Assembly (NCBI RefSeq): GCF_017874735.1
Contig: NZ_JAGGLV010000015.1
Location: forward strand, 124,001 to 188,000
Length of the DNA: 64,000 nucleotides
From: Paenibacillus silagei
GTDB taxonomy: Bacteria > Bacillota > Bacilli > Paenibacillales > Paenibacillaceae
Reading direction: 5' to 3'
Positions 7,659-17,350 of the stretch are shown here, in pieces (within the stretch, counting starts at the first letter, position 1; every line of letters begins with the position of its first letter). A program made the position numbers and the translations under genes. The notes beneath the pieces were generated by a model, which had not been told where the DNA came from, ran no database searches, and saw only the letters and a program-made list of their open reading frames with translations.

Positions 7659-9935
7659 ATGAGAAAAAAGAAACTATGGGTTTCGGCTCTTATTGTCATT
7701 GCTTGCTTGGTACTAATGCCTAATGCGATCTATTCTGCAGAGACTGGTACGAAGCAGGGCAGTGTTAGTGTACCAGTCACGACAGGCTTAACCGGTTCGA
7801 ATAATAGTGCTAAAACGTTCTATCTCGATCTGCCGAGCGGGGTCGCTGCTTCTGCGATTAAGTCCGGTACACTCAAATACAATGGTACCAATAGTGTTGT
7901 AGGAGTATTAACGCTTGAAAATGGTAAGATCAAGGTTACGTTGAAGGGTACTGTGAAGGACGAAACATTTAATGTAACAGGGACATCTGGCGGTTTTGAA
8001 GATCCTTTTAAGAGTACACCCGGTAACTCTATCTGGCGATATGCGGACGGCCGACGTTGGCAGATTAATGACTACAAGGAGGATAAGGGTGTTAACGAAA
8101 GTTATAATAGGAATGCAACAGATCACTCCATGCCTTCAAACGATCCGCCTAAAACGACTGTATCCACGAAATCAGATCCAGTAAATCCAAACCAAGCAAC
8201 CTGGTACCGAAATGCTATGAACCAAGTACCGTTTAGCAGTGTCATACAATCAAGTATTAAACTCGATCCAAAAGATCTTATTGGATACAAAGGCACAACG
8301 GCAGTAAAAAATGGTCGGTTTGTTGTTACGTACCAAGTACCCTCCCCTCAACAAAGACCTGAACAAGTGTCTGATAGTTTTCCTAAAGGGCAGTGGGTGG
8401 AAGGCAGACTGTATTATGTAACAATTCCATATTTTTTTACCGCTGAAGCCAAAGTCACATCCTACAGCTACGCCGGTTCGGTCACCTTTGATTATTCCCC
8501 ACCCGACCAAGCTACGCTAAACGGAACGGCCACGCTGGAGAAGCCAAGTCCGAACCCGATCAAGCTGGAGGGCAGCAAGGTCGATGTGAAGATCGACGTT
8601 AAAGGCGAACTGCTGGGTTACACAAATTCCTCTAACATCGAAGAATGGGTATTCTATGCCAAGGAAAAAGACGGTTCAGCGAAGGCTGATATGAAGAAAG
8701 AATACGGAAAAATGCTCACCGCATCGAAAAGCTTTGACTTCCAGATCCCGGCCAGCCGGGTGACCAGTGACAGCTTCAAACAGGAATACGCGCTGACGGT
8801 AATCATTCGGTTCAAGAATCCGGTCATTACGAAGACCGGGACGATAACGTCCCTGGAGCAGAAAATGGAAGTCTCGGCCGGGGTGTACAAGAAGGACAAT
8901 CCGGTCAGCTATCCCTCCGTACCGAGCAAGCCGACCAAGCCGGAGGGCAAGCCACCCATTGCCCGAATTAGCGCACCCAAGTACGTTAAAGCCGGTTCAG
9001 ACATGATGGTATATGGAGGAAATTCCTCCGACCCGGACGGGTATATCACCGATTATGCCTGGGGAACTCCTGGAGCAGAAGGCGGAATTGAAAATACGGC
9101 CAGAGGTTATGTCTGGTACACACGGGATAAGGTCGGACAGACATTCCCCATCAGTCTTACCGTCGTTGATAATGACGGGCTGATCGGGAGCACCAGCACG
9201 GAAGTGACTGTCATTGAACCGATTCCATCCGCAACATTGGAGATCACCGGATCGCTGAAGCAGAACCGGAAAACCACGCTCACCAACAGCAGTACAAGTC
9301 CAACACGGTTCCCGATCATTAAGTCGAAAACTCAGGTCACGATCAGCGCAGTCAGCGGCGGGACCCATGCAGATATCAAGTATAGCGGCAGTCTGGCCGA
9401 GCTGGAGAGCAAGGACGTACTCTTCCGGAAGCCAGGCAAATACAAAGCGAATATTCATGTTGAGAATACAGCCGGCTATGGTGCAGATGGGGAAATCACG
9501 TTCGATATTGCACCGGATGAAGTCCCAAGTGTGTATTTTGACGTTACCCAAAAAATGTATCGGGACCCGGAGAAGGGGAATAGAGCGATCATCCAAATTA
9601 CGGACAGATCCTTTTCCACAGACAAGGATACCCTGAACCGGCGGATCTGGGAGTATCGGTACGACTCCAATAATGACGGTCGGTTTACCGATGAGAATTG
9701 GCAGATCTTCAATAATGGAAATGAGATTAATCCTAAGCTGGAATTGACTCAGGTGGGGAGATACGAGATCCGGTTGACGGTCTTTGAAGAGTTTGGTCAA
9801 CCGACCATTGAGGATTACGTGACGGAGGCGGACCGGCGTTCTGCAGATTCGTATACCGATCCGATCAAACAAGCGCTGGTGGAGCGGACGGTAGAAATAG
9901 ATAACCGCGCGCCAGAAGTCGATTGGGACTTGTAG
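7659..9935 (+). CDS. large exported PKD-domain protein, 758 aa
   Basis: Starts at ATG 7659 with GAGGAAAT upstream (an in-frame TTG at 7653 is less likely). The signal peptide core 'LIVIACLVLMPNAIYSA' ends near residue 28. Beta-rich modules follow, including a clear PKD-type domain around residues 430-525 with 'SSDPDGYITDYAWGTPG' and 'LTVVDNDGLIG'. There is no LPXTG motif and no C-terminal helix, so it is not sortase-anchored. The protein ends 'DNRAPEVDWDL', a phrase that in these proteins normally opens a new module, so it stops at a module boundary. It follows the pilus-type genes and precedes a second PKD protein by 16 bases; an adhesin or filament-associated role is inferred. Confidence 0.75.
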   Translation: MRKKKLWVSALIVIACLVLMPNAIYSAETGTKQGSVSVPVTTGLTGSNNSAKTFYLDLPSGVAASAIKSGTLKYNGTNSVVGVLTLENGKIKVTLKGTVKDETFNVTGTSGGFEDPFKSTPGNSIWRYADGRRWQINDYKEDKGVNESYNRNATDHSMPSNDPPKTTVSTKSDPVNPNQATWYRNAMNQVPFSSVIQSSIKLDPKDLIGYKGTTAVKNGRFVVTYQVPSPQQRPEQVSDSFPKGQWVEGRLYYVTIPYFFTAEAKVTSYSYAGSVTFDYSPPDQATLNGTATLEKPSPNPIKLEGSKVDVKIDVKGELLGYTNSSNIEEWVFYAKEKDGSAKADMKKEYGKMLTASKSFDFQIPASRVTSDSFKQEYALTVIIRFKNPVITKTGTITSLEQKMEVSAGVYKKDNPVSYPSVPSKPTKPEGKPPIARISAPKYVKAGSDMMVYGGNSSDPDGYITDYAWGTPGAEGGIENTARGYVWYTRDKVGQTFPISLTVVDNDGLIGSTSTEVTVIEPIPSATLEITGSLKQNRKTTLTNSSTSPTRFPIIKSKTQVTISAVSGGTHADIKYSGSLAELESKDVLFRKPGKYKANIHVENTAGYGADGEITFDIAPDEVPSVYFDVTQKMYRDPEKGNRAIIQITDRSFSTDKDTLNRRIWEYRYDSNNDGRFTDENWQIFNNGNEINPKLELTQVGRYEIRLTVFEEFGQPTIEDYVTEADRRSADSYTDPIKQALVERTVEIDNRAPEVDWDL

Positions 9936-9951
9936 GGGAGGAAGGCAGACA

Positions 9952-12900
9952 TTGAAGAGATTCAAGAGAAGTATCATTTTGCTTATGGCCTACTTGCTGC
10001 TCATTCCCGCACTGCCGCAGCCAGTTGTCGAAATGACGAGACTGGCCAGTACGGTGCAGGCGGCAGAGGACAATTTCATTTATTACCGGGATATTGTCTT
10101 TGAAGCTGGGCGAGGGGGACATGCCAATCAGGATGATAAGGTTGTCATTGATTTCCCTGCTCTGAAGGTAACCAATCTTAAATTTAATAAAACGACCAAA
10201 AGAATGACCTATGATATTGTTCCAGGCTCTAACTTGCATGTCACCTATACAACGGGGAGGCCTGATTGGGGCGGATATACGGAGCCCATGGAAATCGAAA
10301 TGTGTAGTTCCATTTATACCAAAGAGGCGTACCAGTATGAATTAAACAGAAATGCTTATGGTGATGATAATAACTGGAGCTGTAATGATCCTAGAACACC
10401 TGACTTTTATGGTCAGTATTATAACTGGTCAGCAGATTGGGGAAAGTTACACACCAATGCAGTAGCATCTCAAGGATATTATATGCCTGCTGTTATTGAT
10501 GTAGATATGTCCAACATACGGAACTTGATGGCGAACACCTATCCGAATGAGTATGCACAAGGATATAACTATTATCAGCCAAGTGATTATACGCCAGGAC
10601 TAGATAAAGATCCAGAAATGTTCCGCATTCGAGTGTTGGCTTGGACGAAAACCTATTGGTGGTCGCCGTACATGACTAGAGTAGCTCAATTGATACCCAA
10701 TTATGCCCCTAGCCTGTCCGTAGGAACAGCGAATGGAATTACGCTGGTTAATGCTCCGGGCCTCAGCGGAATCAACATAGAGGGGTATGTCAGCGATCCA
10801 GATAACGAGGACGTTACCGTCACCGCCGAGATCCCTGGTGTCTTCTACAAGAAGATGGTGGTGCCTCAAGCCAAGCTGTCCAAACCATTCAATATCCCAC
10901 TGGACGTGCTGCAAGACTCGATCCCGCCGGGAACCTACACCGTGAACATCACGGCATCCGACCCTTCGGGAATGACGGCGAAGGCGGCGCTTACGATTAA
11001 TGTCAAACAGCAGATGAGGAACAAGTCGTTTGTCCTGGTCAATACACCAGTGGAAACAAGGACGAAATTCTTTGACTCGGAGTGGGACCCTAAGCGGGAA
11101 GAACGGTACCGGTTCGATCATGACCCGTACTTTTTTGATAATTCGATGGGGATCATTTGGGATTCTGGATTATGGCGAAGTTTACCCTATACGACTTTCC
11201 CGTATAGCGGGTCCTACGTGGCCACGTTCCAGGGGCGTGATAATCCCAAGGATGACGACCGGTTCGACGTGTACCGGAAATGGAGCCGGAATAACCTATC
11301 TTCGATGACCTTCCATGTGCACCGCAAGCCAATCGCGCTATTCAGTGCCCGGCTGTCAGGCGGATGGCTGCAGATCACGGACAGCTCCTACGATTTGGAT
11401 CATGTCACCGCCTCCAATAAAGGGATCATGGATTGGCAATGGCAATACAAGAAGACGGAAGGGCAAGTCTGGACCGATGGATATCCGCCGGCACAGCTAC
11501 CGACCAATGACCAATATGATATCCGGCTAAGAGTGCGGGACATCGATGGCGAGAACGGGGTTGGCGTCTGGAGTGATTGGTCGCAGCAAACGGTAGGGGC
11601 GGCCGGCAACCTGCCGCCGGTAGCGCTGTTCACCGTAGAGCCCAACATCGTATCGTACCGTAAGGCGACCACCATCACGGACAAGTCTTTCGACCCGGAC
11701 AATGATCCACTGGACGTATACAGCTGGACAGTGTTTAAGGATGGTTGGCAGCAGGTATGGAGCCATTGGGGCAATCCAACGGTGCCGCCGAATATCGCTG
11801 CCTACGGCGTGGGGACATATCAATTGACGCTTCAGGTCCATGATAACCGCGGCCTATGGTCACAGCCCTACAGCCAAATGGTACAAGTTATAAACCATCC
11901 CCCAGCAGCTGCCTTCAATATGCCGGTGGAAGTGTACCGGGATACGGTCATTACCATGGAGAATCTGACACCGGACCCGGATGAGGATGGGGATTGGCTA
12001 AGCTATGCATGGAACGCCAGAATAAATAACAGCCCATATTATTACGCTGGGGGTAACCGAAACCAGGTGATGACCATCCGGGACCTGATCGCACGTAGCG
12101 GCATATCACAGCAACAAGCCATTTCAGATGGCTGGGAAATGCGCCTGACAGCCTCTGACGGATCGCTTTCCTCGAATGCGACACGTATGTTCAAGGTCCT
12201 AAACCATGTGCCTACGGCCGCCATCAATGGTCCTGCAACGGCGTATCAGTTCGATACGAAGCAATACACCTCGTCTGATTTTGATGAAGATCCATCGGAC
12301 ATTGCCAGTCTGCAATATTTTTGGAAGGTAACAGACAGCGACAGCACCACCAAATTATATAAGACGCCGAGCATTGAAATCAGCTTCCCGGAACCGGGGA
12401 TATACACCCTGGAACATTGGGCAGTGGACCAGATTGGGGCGAAGTCAAATATTGAGTCACTCAAAGTGAATGTAATCAAAAACGAAGCCCCGTCCATGAC
12501 GATCATTTCTCCTCCGGGTACAACCGCGAGCCCAACGGTCCTGGATGCAGAGAAGCAGGGGGACCCGTTGATTCAGTGGACCTACTCCGATCCGGAGAAT
12601 GATCCTCAGGAAAAGTACAGGCTTGAATTTTTCACCAAAGAAGGGCTATTGGAGAAAACGGTAGAGAATACAGATGGCAGCGGATCGATTCGTCAGTATC
12701 AAGTTCCAAACCCAACATTCAATCGCTTCGAGTACTTCACGGTATTGGGGCGGGCGTATTCCAAGGGCTCCTGGTCCGAGGTATCAAACGAAAAAGCCTT
12801 CATCATCGACACTCCGCCCCAGCCGGGGTTCACCCTCATTACGGATACCGGAAAGGATGCCACCAAAGTAGCGATCTACCGGACGGATGTGCTTAATATC

Positions 12901-13827
12901 AAGAGCACGGCAACAGATGAGGATATTCCGAAAGGAGACACCATAAGTCATCAGTATTTCTTGAAACCGGCGGCTGGTGCAGAGGGGCTTGTGAGCACAG
13001 AAGGCGATTTTAACAAAAAGTTTACTTCAAATGGTGTTTTTACGTATCGGCAGCTCGTTACGGACTCCCTGGGACTGTTCAGAGAGCTGTCCCATAGCAT
13101 TACCGTGTTGAACCGGTTACCCAAGGTCTCAATTACCTATCCGACAAGTGATAGCCCCAACAAGCCAACGATTGCCAGCACGCTGACACCGATCATCAAG
13201 TGGGATTACCAGGATGAGGACGGCGATCAGCAGCAGCGCTTCCGGGTACGGATAATTAATCTGGCCACAGGTGCGATTAAGGTGCAGTCCGGTGACCAGG
13301 TATCCAGTTCAAAACAATGGAAGGTACCGGATGGAGCCTTAGCAGAGTACGAAAAATATGCTGTAGAAGTTGAGGTCTTCGATGGATTTGAGTGGAGTGT
13401 TGTATCCGCAAGAAAGTACTTTATGGTTAACCTGCTTAGCATCAAGGGGGCTGTCCGTCATACAGAGGAGTGGAATGGCAACCGTCAGGCGTACAATCTG
13501 AAGCAGAGCGGCTCGCCTGAAAGCCCGCGGGGGTATAGTGTCTATTGGGCTGGCGAGAAATTTGTGCTGCAGGGGACAGCTACCGGACTACCGGATACCG
13601 TGCAAGTCACAATGACTGGAGGATACACGGCGGCGCTGAGTCCGACCGGGAGTGATAAGACCTTATGGACGGGTGAACTGGCCGACCCATCGTTCGAACA
13701 GCTGCCGGATGGTCCGGTTACTTTTACCTTTACCGCAACTAATGAGTACCAGACCAAGGTGGATACAGTGGCGGTAACGATTCTCGGAGATTGGACAGAA
13801 TATTATCAGAGCCATCGTGTAAAATAA
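9952..13827 (+). CDS. giant exported PKD/Ig-repeat protein, 1291 aa
   Basis: TTG start with GGGGAGGAAGG upstream. The signal peptide (basic start, Leu/Ile/Ala core, cleavage near 'VQAAED' at residue 39) leads into an N-terminal unique region rich in Tyr/Trp/Asn (about 40-240), then at least six Ig/PKD-like modules. Modules open with phrases such as 'NLPPVALF', 'NHPPAAAF', 'NHVPTAAI', 'NEAPSMTI' and 'NRLPKVSI', and contain 'DPDNDP' or 'DPENDP' calcium-type loops. No LPXTG, S-layer domain or C-terminal membrane helix is present. It closes the forward locus. A surface or filament-tip adhesin is the most likely job; carbohydrate binding is also possible for PKD modules. Confidence 0.8.
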   Translation: MKRFKRSIILLMAYLLLIPALPQPVVEMTRLASTVQAAEDNFIYYRDIVFEAGRGGHANQDDKVVIDFPALKVTNLKFNKTTKRMTYDIVPGSNLHVTYTTGRPDWGGYTEPMEIEMCSSIYTKEAYQYELNRNAYGDDNNWSCNDPRTPDFYGQYYNWSADWGKLHTNAVASQGYYMPAVIDVDMSNIRNLMANTYPNEYAQGYNYYQPSDYTPGLDKDPEMFRIRVLAWTKTYWWSPYMTRVAQLIPNYAPSLSVGTANGITLVNAPGLSGINIEGYVSDPDNEDVTVTAEIPGVFYKKMVVPQAKLSKPFNIPLDVLQDSIPPGTYTVNITASDPSGMTAKAALTINVKQQMRNKSFVLVNTPVETRTKFFDSEWDPKREERYRFDHDPYFFDNSMGIIWDSGLWRSLPYTTFPYSGSYVATFQGRDNPKDDDRFDVYRKWSRNNLSSMTFHVHRKPIALFSARLSGGWLQITDSSYDLDHVTASNKGIMDWQWQYKKTEGQVWTDGYPPAQLPTNDQYDIRLRVRDIDGENGVGVWSDWSQQTVGAAGNLPPVALFTVEPNIVSYRKATTITDKSFDPDNDPLDVYSWTVFKDGWQQVWSHWGNPTVPPNIAAYGVGTYQLTLQVHDNRGLWSQPYSQMVQVINHPPAAAFNMPVEVYRDTVITMENLTPDPDEDGDWLSYAWNARINNSPYYYAGGNRNQVMTIRDLIARSGISQQQAISDGWEMRLTASDGSLSSNATRMFKVLNHVPTAAINGPATAYQFDTKQYTSSDFDEDPSDIASLQYFWKVTDSDSTTKLYKTPSIEISFPEPGIYTLEHWAVDQIGAKSNIESLKVNVIKNEAPSMTIISPPGTTASPTVLDAEKQGDPLIQWTYSDPENDPQEKYRLEFFTKEGLLEKTVENTDGSGSIRQYQVPNPTFNRFEYFTVLGRAYSKGSWSEVSNEKAFIIDTPPQPGFTLITDTGKDATKVAIYRTDVLNIKSTATDEDIPKGDTISHQYFLKPAAGAEGLVSTEGDFNKKFTSNGVFTYRQLVTDSLGLFRELSHSITVLNRLPKVSITYPTSDSPNKPTIASTLTPIIKWDYQDEDGDQQQRFRVRIINLATGAIKVQSGDQVSSSKQWKVPDGALAEYEKYAVEVEVFDGFEWSVVSARKYFMVNLLSIKGAVRHTEEWNGNRQAYNLKQSGSPESPRGYSVYWAGEKFVLQGTATGLPDTVQVTMTGGYTAALSPTGSDKTLWTGELADPSFEQLPDGPVTFTFTATNEYQTKVDTVAVTILGDWTEYYQSHRVK

Positions 13828-13905
13828 CGCGGGACGCAATCCTTATGCCTTATGTACTACTGTGATTTTGTTTTACTTGGCATCAAGCGGGCGGAGGGTG
13901 ATCGT

Positions 13906-14550
13906 TCAGACGATTCCCTCGGTCCGTTCTTCATGCAGCCGCAGTCTAGGAGCCGCAAAATCTGCCGGATTAGTAGCTTGGGGGTTATGTAGACTGGAAC
14001 CCCGGAGGGCCGCAGAATGACTCCGGTGCATATAGTAAGAGAGTTTGCCGCTGAATATTTTGTGGGCGCACAGGGATGAAGCGAAATCCTCCGGAGTGAC
14101 GAAGCAGGAGGGCTTGGCTACCGGATGAACAGTAGTTTCCTCCAATACAGAGGCGACGAACTGGGAGCAGAAAAAAGCATTCTCCCGGTCAATCCGGATG
14201 TTCAGCAGCACGCCGACCAGACCGAGCAGATGATATTTATAACGCTCCTGATTCTGCATCATGCCCTGGACATGATTGTACATGGTATCATATTCGTCCT
14301 CACTGACTCTGAGCTGGTAGATGGCACAGTCTGCACTGTTGTAGAACGGATGGATAAAGTTCTCATGGATCAGTCCGGCGATAAAAGGGTTGTACACTTT
14401 TTTCCGGCCGAAGCTGTAGACCTCACGCAGCTCACTGTCAAAAGCAATCGAGGCATGATTCAGCTCCGCTTTGGTGAACCATTTAATAATTCCGCTGAAG
14501 GCCGTGCCTGTTCCGGTGAGCACAATATAAATATCTCTGTTTGCAGTCAT
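13906..14550 (-). CDS. YiiX-like permuted papain-type cysteine peptidase/amidase
   Basis: About 214 residues from ATG 14550, which has AGAAAGGAATT upstream; a longer ORF to 14646 lacks a good site. The N-terminal motif 'AELNHASIAFD' carries the catalytic His and 'FFCSQFVASVLEE' carries the catalytic Cys, in the circularly permuted NlpC/P60 (DUF830/YiiX) order. No signal peptide. The substrate is unknown; related proteins cleave lipids or amide bonds. It stands alone on the minus strand between the PKD locus and transketolase. Confidence 0.65.
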   Translation of the reverse strand: MTANRDIYIVLTGTGTAFSGIIKWFTKAELNHASIAFDSELREVYSFGRKKVYNPFIAGLIHENFIHPFYNSADCAIYQLRVSEDEYDTMYNHVQGMMQNQERYKYHLLGLVGVLLNIRIDRENAFFCSQFVASVLEETTVHPVAKPSCFVTPEDFASSLCAHKIFSGKLSYYMHRSHSAALRGSSLHNPQATNPADFAAPRLRLHEERTEGIV

Positions 14551-14795
14551 CTTCTGAATTCCTTTCTGCTGGAAATTATGGATAATCCGGCTAAAATTCC
14601 GCTGAGGTACTTCCATCTTACTGTATAAATCCGCTTTGTAAAACAAACTTTAGTCTTAATTAGAAACTAGACTTAAGGCTAAGTTTCCGGATTCCCATCC
14701 GTATCTCCAAAAAGAACCTCCTGTAGCACCGTGAATCGGCACAGGCATGCATAGACCCGGCAGAAGCCGCTAAATATAAGCTGCAGCAAAAACAA

Positions 14796-14825
14796 TTGGA
14801 AATGCTTCCACTTCCGTGATACAAT
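14796..14825 (+). promoter_or_regulatory. promoter of transketolase gene
   Basis: TTGGAA (14796-14801) and TACAAT (14820-14825), 18 bases apart, lie upstream of the GAGGAGG ribosome site and the ATG of tkt. They form a plausible SigA promoter in the 317-base spacer between two divergent genes; nothing else was recognised in that spacer. Confidence 0.5.
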
Positions 14826-14867
14826 AATAGTCAAAATGACATTCTTGATTCGAGGAGGATTATTGTA

Positions 14868-16916
14868 ATGACTGAACAAGCAAAAGATCAAGCCATTCAT
14901 AAAGAAGAAAACTCAACGGTGGACAACCTGGCCATCACTACAATCCGTACACTTGCCATTGATGCCATTGAAAAGGCAAACTCCGGACATCCGGGTATGC
15001 CGATGGGCTCCGCACCTATGGGATATCAATTGTTCGCCAAGACGATGAATCATAACCCGGACCACCCGACTTGGGTCAACCGTGACCGCTTCGTGTTGTC
15101 TGCCGGACATGGCTCCATGCTCCTTTACAGCCTGCTGCACCTCAGCGGCTATGATCTGCCTATGGAAGAATTGAAGCAGTTCCGCCAATGGGGCAGCTTA
15201 ACTCCGGGACATCCGGAAGTCGGCCACACTGCCGGTGTAGATGCGACAACCGGTCCGCTTGGACAAGGTATCGGTATGGCTGTAGGTATGGCAATGGCTG
15301 AAGCGCAGCTGGGTGCGACTTACAATAAAGATGAACATAACGTGATTGACCATTATACGTACGCCATCTGCGGCGACGGTGATTTGATGGAAGGGATCTC
15401 TTCCGAGTCTGCTTCACTTGCCGGACACCTGAAGCTGGGCAAGCTGATTGTAATGTACGATTCGAATGATATCTCCCTAGACGGCAAGCTCAACCTTGCA
15501 TTCTCCGAGAATGTTGCTAAGCGTTTTGAAGCTTACGGCTGGCAGGTTCTGCGCGTAGAAGACGGTAACGATCTTCCTGCACTGGCTAAGGCTCTTGAAG
15601 AGGCTCAAGCAGACAGCAGCAAACCGACGCTGATCGAAGTGAAGACAGTCATCGGCTACGGCAGCCCGAACAAGCAAGGTAAAGGCGGCCACGGCGGTAC
15701 CCACGGCTCCCCGCTGGGTGCTGATGAAACGAAGCTGACGAAGGAATACTACAAATGGGTATATGAAGAAGATTTCTATGTACCGGATGAAGTCCGTGCC
15801 AGCTTCGCTGAAGTGAAGGCCAAAGGAATCGCCGCTAACAAAGCATGGGATGAGAAATTTGCAGCCTACAAAAAAGCATACCCAGAGCTTGCTGCACAGC
15901 TCGAAACTGCACTAAGCGGTGAGCTTCCTGCAGGCTGGGATGCTAATCTGCCATTCTATAAAGCAGAAGACAAAGCTGTATCTACCCGTGTGGCTTCCGG
16001 TAGTGCACTGAACGGCTTGACTGGCGGTATCCCGCAGCTGGTTGGGGGTTCTGCCGATCTGGAGAGCTCGACCATGACGCACTTGAACGGTCTGTCCCAG
16101 TTCACCTCAGAATCCTATGACGGCCGTAACATCTACTTCGGCGTACGTGAATTCGGAATGGCTGCAGCCATGAACGGGATTGCACTGCACACTGGTCTTA
16201 AGGTGTTCGGCGGTACGTTCTTCGTCTTCACAGATTACCTGCGTCCGGCTGTCCGTCTGGCTTCCATCATGAAGCTGCCGGTAACCTATGTGCTTACCCA
16301 TGACAGTATCGCTGTCGGTGAAGACGGTCCTACCCATGAGCCGATTGAACAGCTTGCTTCCCTGCGTATCATTCCGGGTCTTACGGTCATTCGTCCGGCT
16401 GATGCCAACGAAACCTCTGCAGCTTGGGCATACGCTATGGAAAATACCGCCAATCCGGTAGCACTGGTCCTGACCCGTCAGAACCTGCCGATCCTGGCTG
16501 GAACCGTAGACGGTGTACGCGATAACATCAAACGCGGCGGGTATGTGGTCTCTGATTCCAAGAACGGCACTCCACAGGCACAGATCATTGCTACAGGCTC
16601 TGAAGTACAGCTGGCGGTTAAGGCTCAGGCTGCGCTTGCCGAAGAAGGCATTGATGTTCGTGTCATCAGCTTGCCGAGCTGGGATCTGTTCGAGAAGCAG
16701 GATAAAGCATACCGCGATTCCGTTATCCTGCCTGAAGTGAAAGCCCGTCTGGCTATCGAAATGGCCCAAACCTTCGGCTGGGAACGTTATACAGGCGACC
16801 AGGGCGACATTCTGGGAATCACTACCTTTGGCGCTTCCGCCCCTGGCGACACCGTAATCAGAGAATATGGCTTCACTGTAGAAAATGTAGTCAGCCGCGT
16901 AAAAGCGCTGCTATAA
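14868..16916 (+). CDS. tkt: transketolase
   Basis: 682 residues, full length for the family. The N-terminal 'ANSGHPGMPMG' and the thiamine diphosphate motif 'CGDGDLMEGISSE' (about residues 166-180) are present, followed by the pyrimidine domain ('GVREFGMAAAMNG') and the C-terminal domain. It exchanges two-carbon units in the non-oxidative pentose phosphate pathway in the cytoplasm. GAGGAGG precedes the ATG. It is followed by ppnP 35 bases later, so ribose-phosphate metabolism and nucleoside phosphorolysis may be co-transcribed. Confidence 0.97.
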   Translation: MTEQAKDQAIHKEENSTVDNLAITTIRTLAIDAIEKANSGHPGMPMGSAPMGYQLFAKTMNHNPDHPTWVNRDRFVLSAGHGSMLLYSLLHLSGYDLPMEELKQFRQWGSLTPGHPEVGHTAGVDATTGPLGQGIGMAVGMAMAEAQLGATYNKDEHNVIDHYTYAICGDGDLMEGISSESASLAGHLKLGKLIVMYDSNDISLDGKLNLAFSENVAKRFEAYGWQVLRVEDGNDLPALAKALEEAQADSSKPTLIEVKTVIGYGSPNKQGKGGHGGTHGSPLGADETKLTKEYYKWVYEEDFYVPDEVRASFAEVKAKGIAANKAWDEKFAAYKKAYPELAAQLETALSGELPAGWDANLPFYKAEDKAVSTRVASGSALNGLTGGIPQLVGGSADLESSTMTHLNGLSQFTSESYDGRNIYFGVREFGMAAAMNGIALHTGLKVFGGTFFVFTDYLRPAVRLASIMKLPVTYVLTHDSIAVGEDGPTHEPIEQLASLRIIPGLTVIRPADANETSAAWAYAMENTANPVALVLTRQNLPILAGTVDGVRDNIKRGGYVVSDSKNGTPQAQIIATGSEVQLAVKAQAALAEEGIDVRVISLPSWDLFEKQDKAYRDSVILPEVKARLAIEMAQTFGWERYTGDQGDILGITTFGASAPGDTVIREYGFTVENVVSRVKALL

Positions 16917-16951
16917 TAGACGGATCTAACGACAAAGGGGAGAATAAGCAC

Positions 16952-17269
16952 ATGAGTCAGTTAACCAACGCGACAATTCAAAAAGCAGCCAACATTTATT
17001 ACGACGGAAAAGTGACCAGCCGTACAGTTACACTGGAAGACGGCACTAAGGTGACACTCGGCATTATGCTGCCTGGCGTATACGAATTCGGCACCGACGG
17101 CCCCGAGACGATGGAGATTCTCTCCGGCAAGCTCAAGGTGCTGCTTCCCGGTACTGAAGTGTGGAAGGACATTGACGGAGCGGAAACCTTCCATGTTCCC
17201 GGCAACTCCAAGTTTGCCCTGGAAGTATTCGCATTAACTGATTATTGCTGTTCTTACCCGATTGTGTAA
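16952..17269 (+). CDS. ppnP: pyrimidine/purine nucleoside phosphorylase (cupin, PpnP)
   Basis: 105 residues, single cupin domain of the DUF1255/PpnP family: 'IMLPGVYEFGTDGPETMEILSGKLKVLLPG' spans the conserved core and 'ETFHVPGNSKF' the second cupin motif. PpnP phosphorolyses several nucleosides to base plus ribose-1-phosphate. AAAGGGGAGA precedes the ATG. Placement right after transketolase makes metabolic sense because both touch pentose phosphates. A strong terminator follows. Confidence 0.88.
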   Translation: MSQLTNATIQKAANIYYDGKVTSRTVTLEDGTKVTLGIMLPGVYEFGTDGPETMEILSGKLKVLLPGTEVWKDIDGAETFHVPGNSKFALEVFALTDYCCSYPIV

Positions 17270-17282
17270 AAGAAAGTGGTAG

Positions 17283-17328
17283 AAAAAAAGCACCCCTGGA
17301 AGATTCATGGTCCCGGGGTGCTTTTTTT
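17283..17328. terminator. bidirectional terminator between ppnP and the ABC exporter
   Basis: Perfect 14-base stem: AAAAAAAGCACCCC pairs with GGGGTGCTTTTTTT across an 18-base loop. The A-run and T-run make it work on both strands, serving ppnP (+) and the minus-strand ABC-2 permease gene. Confidence 0.9.
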
Positions 17329-17350
17329 GTGTTGTCAGCTTCAGCGGAGT

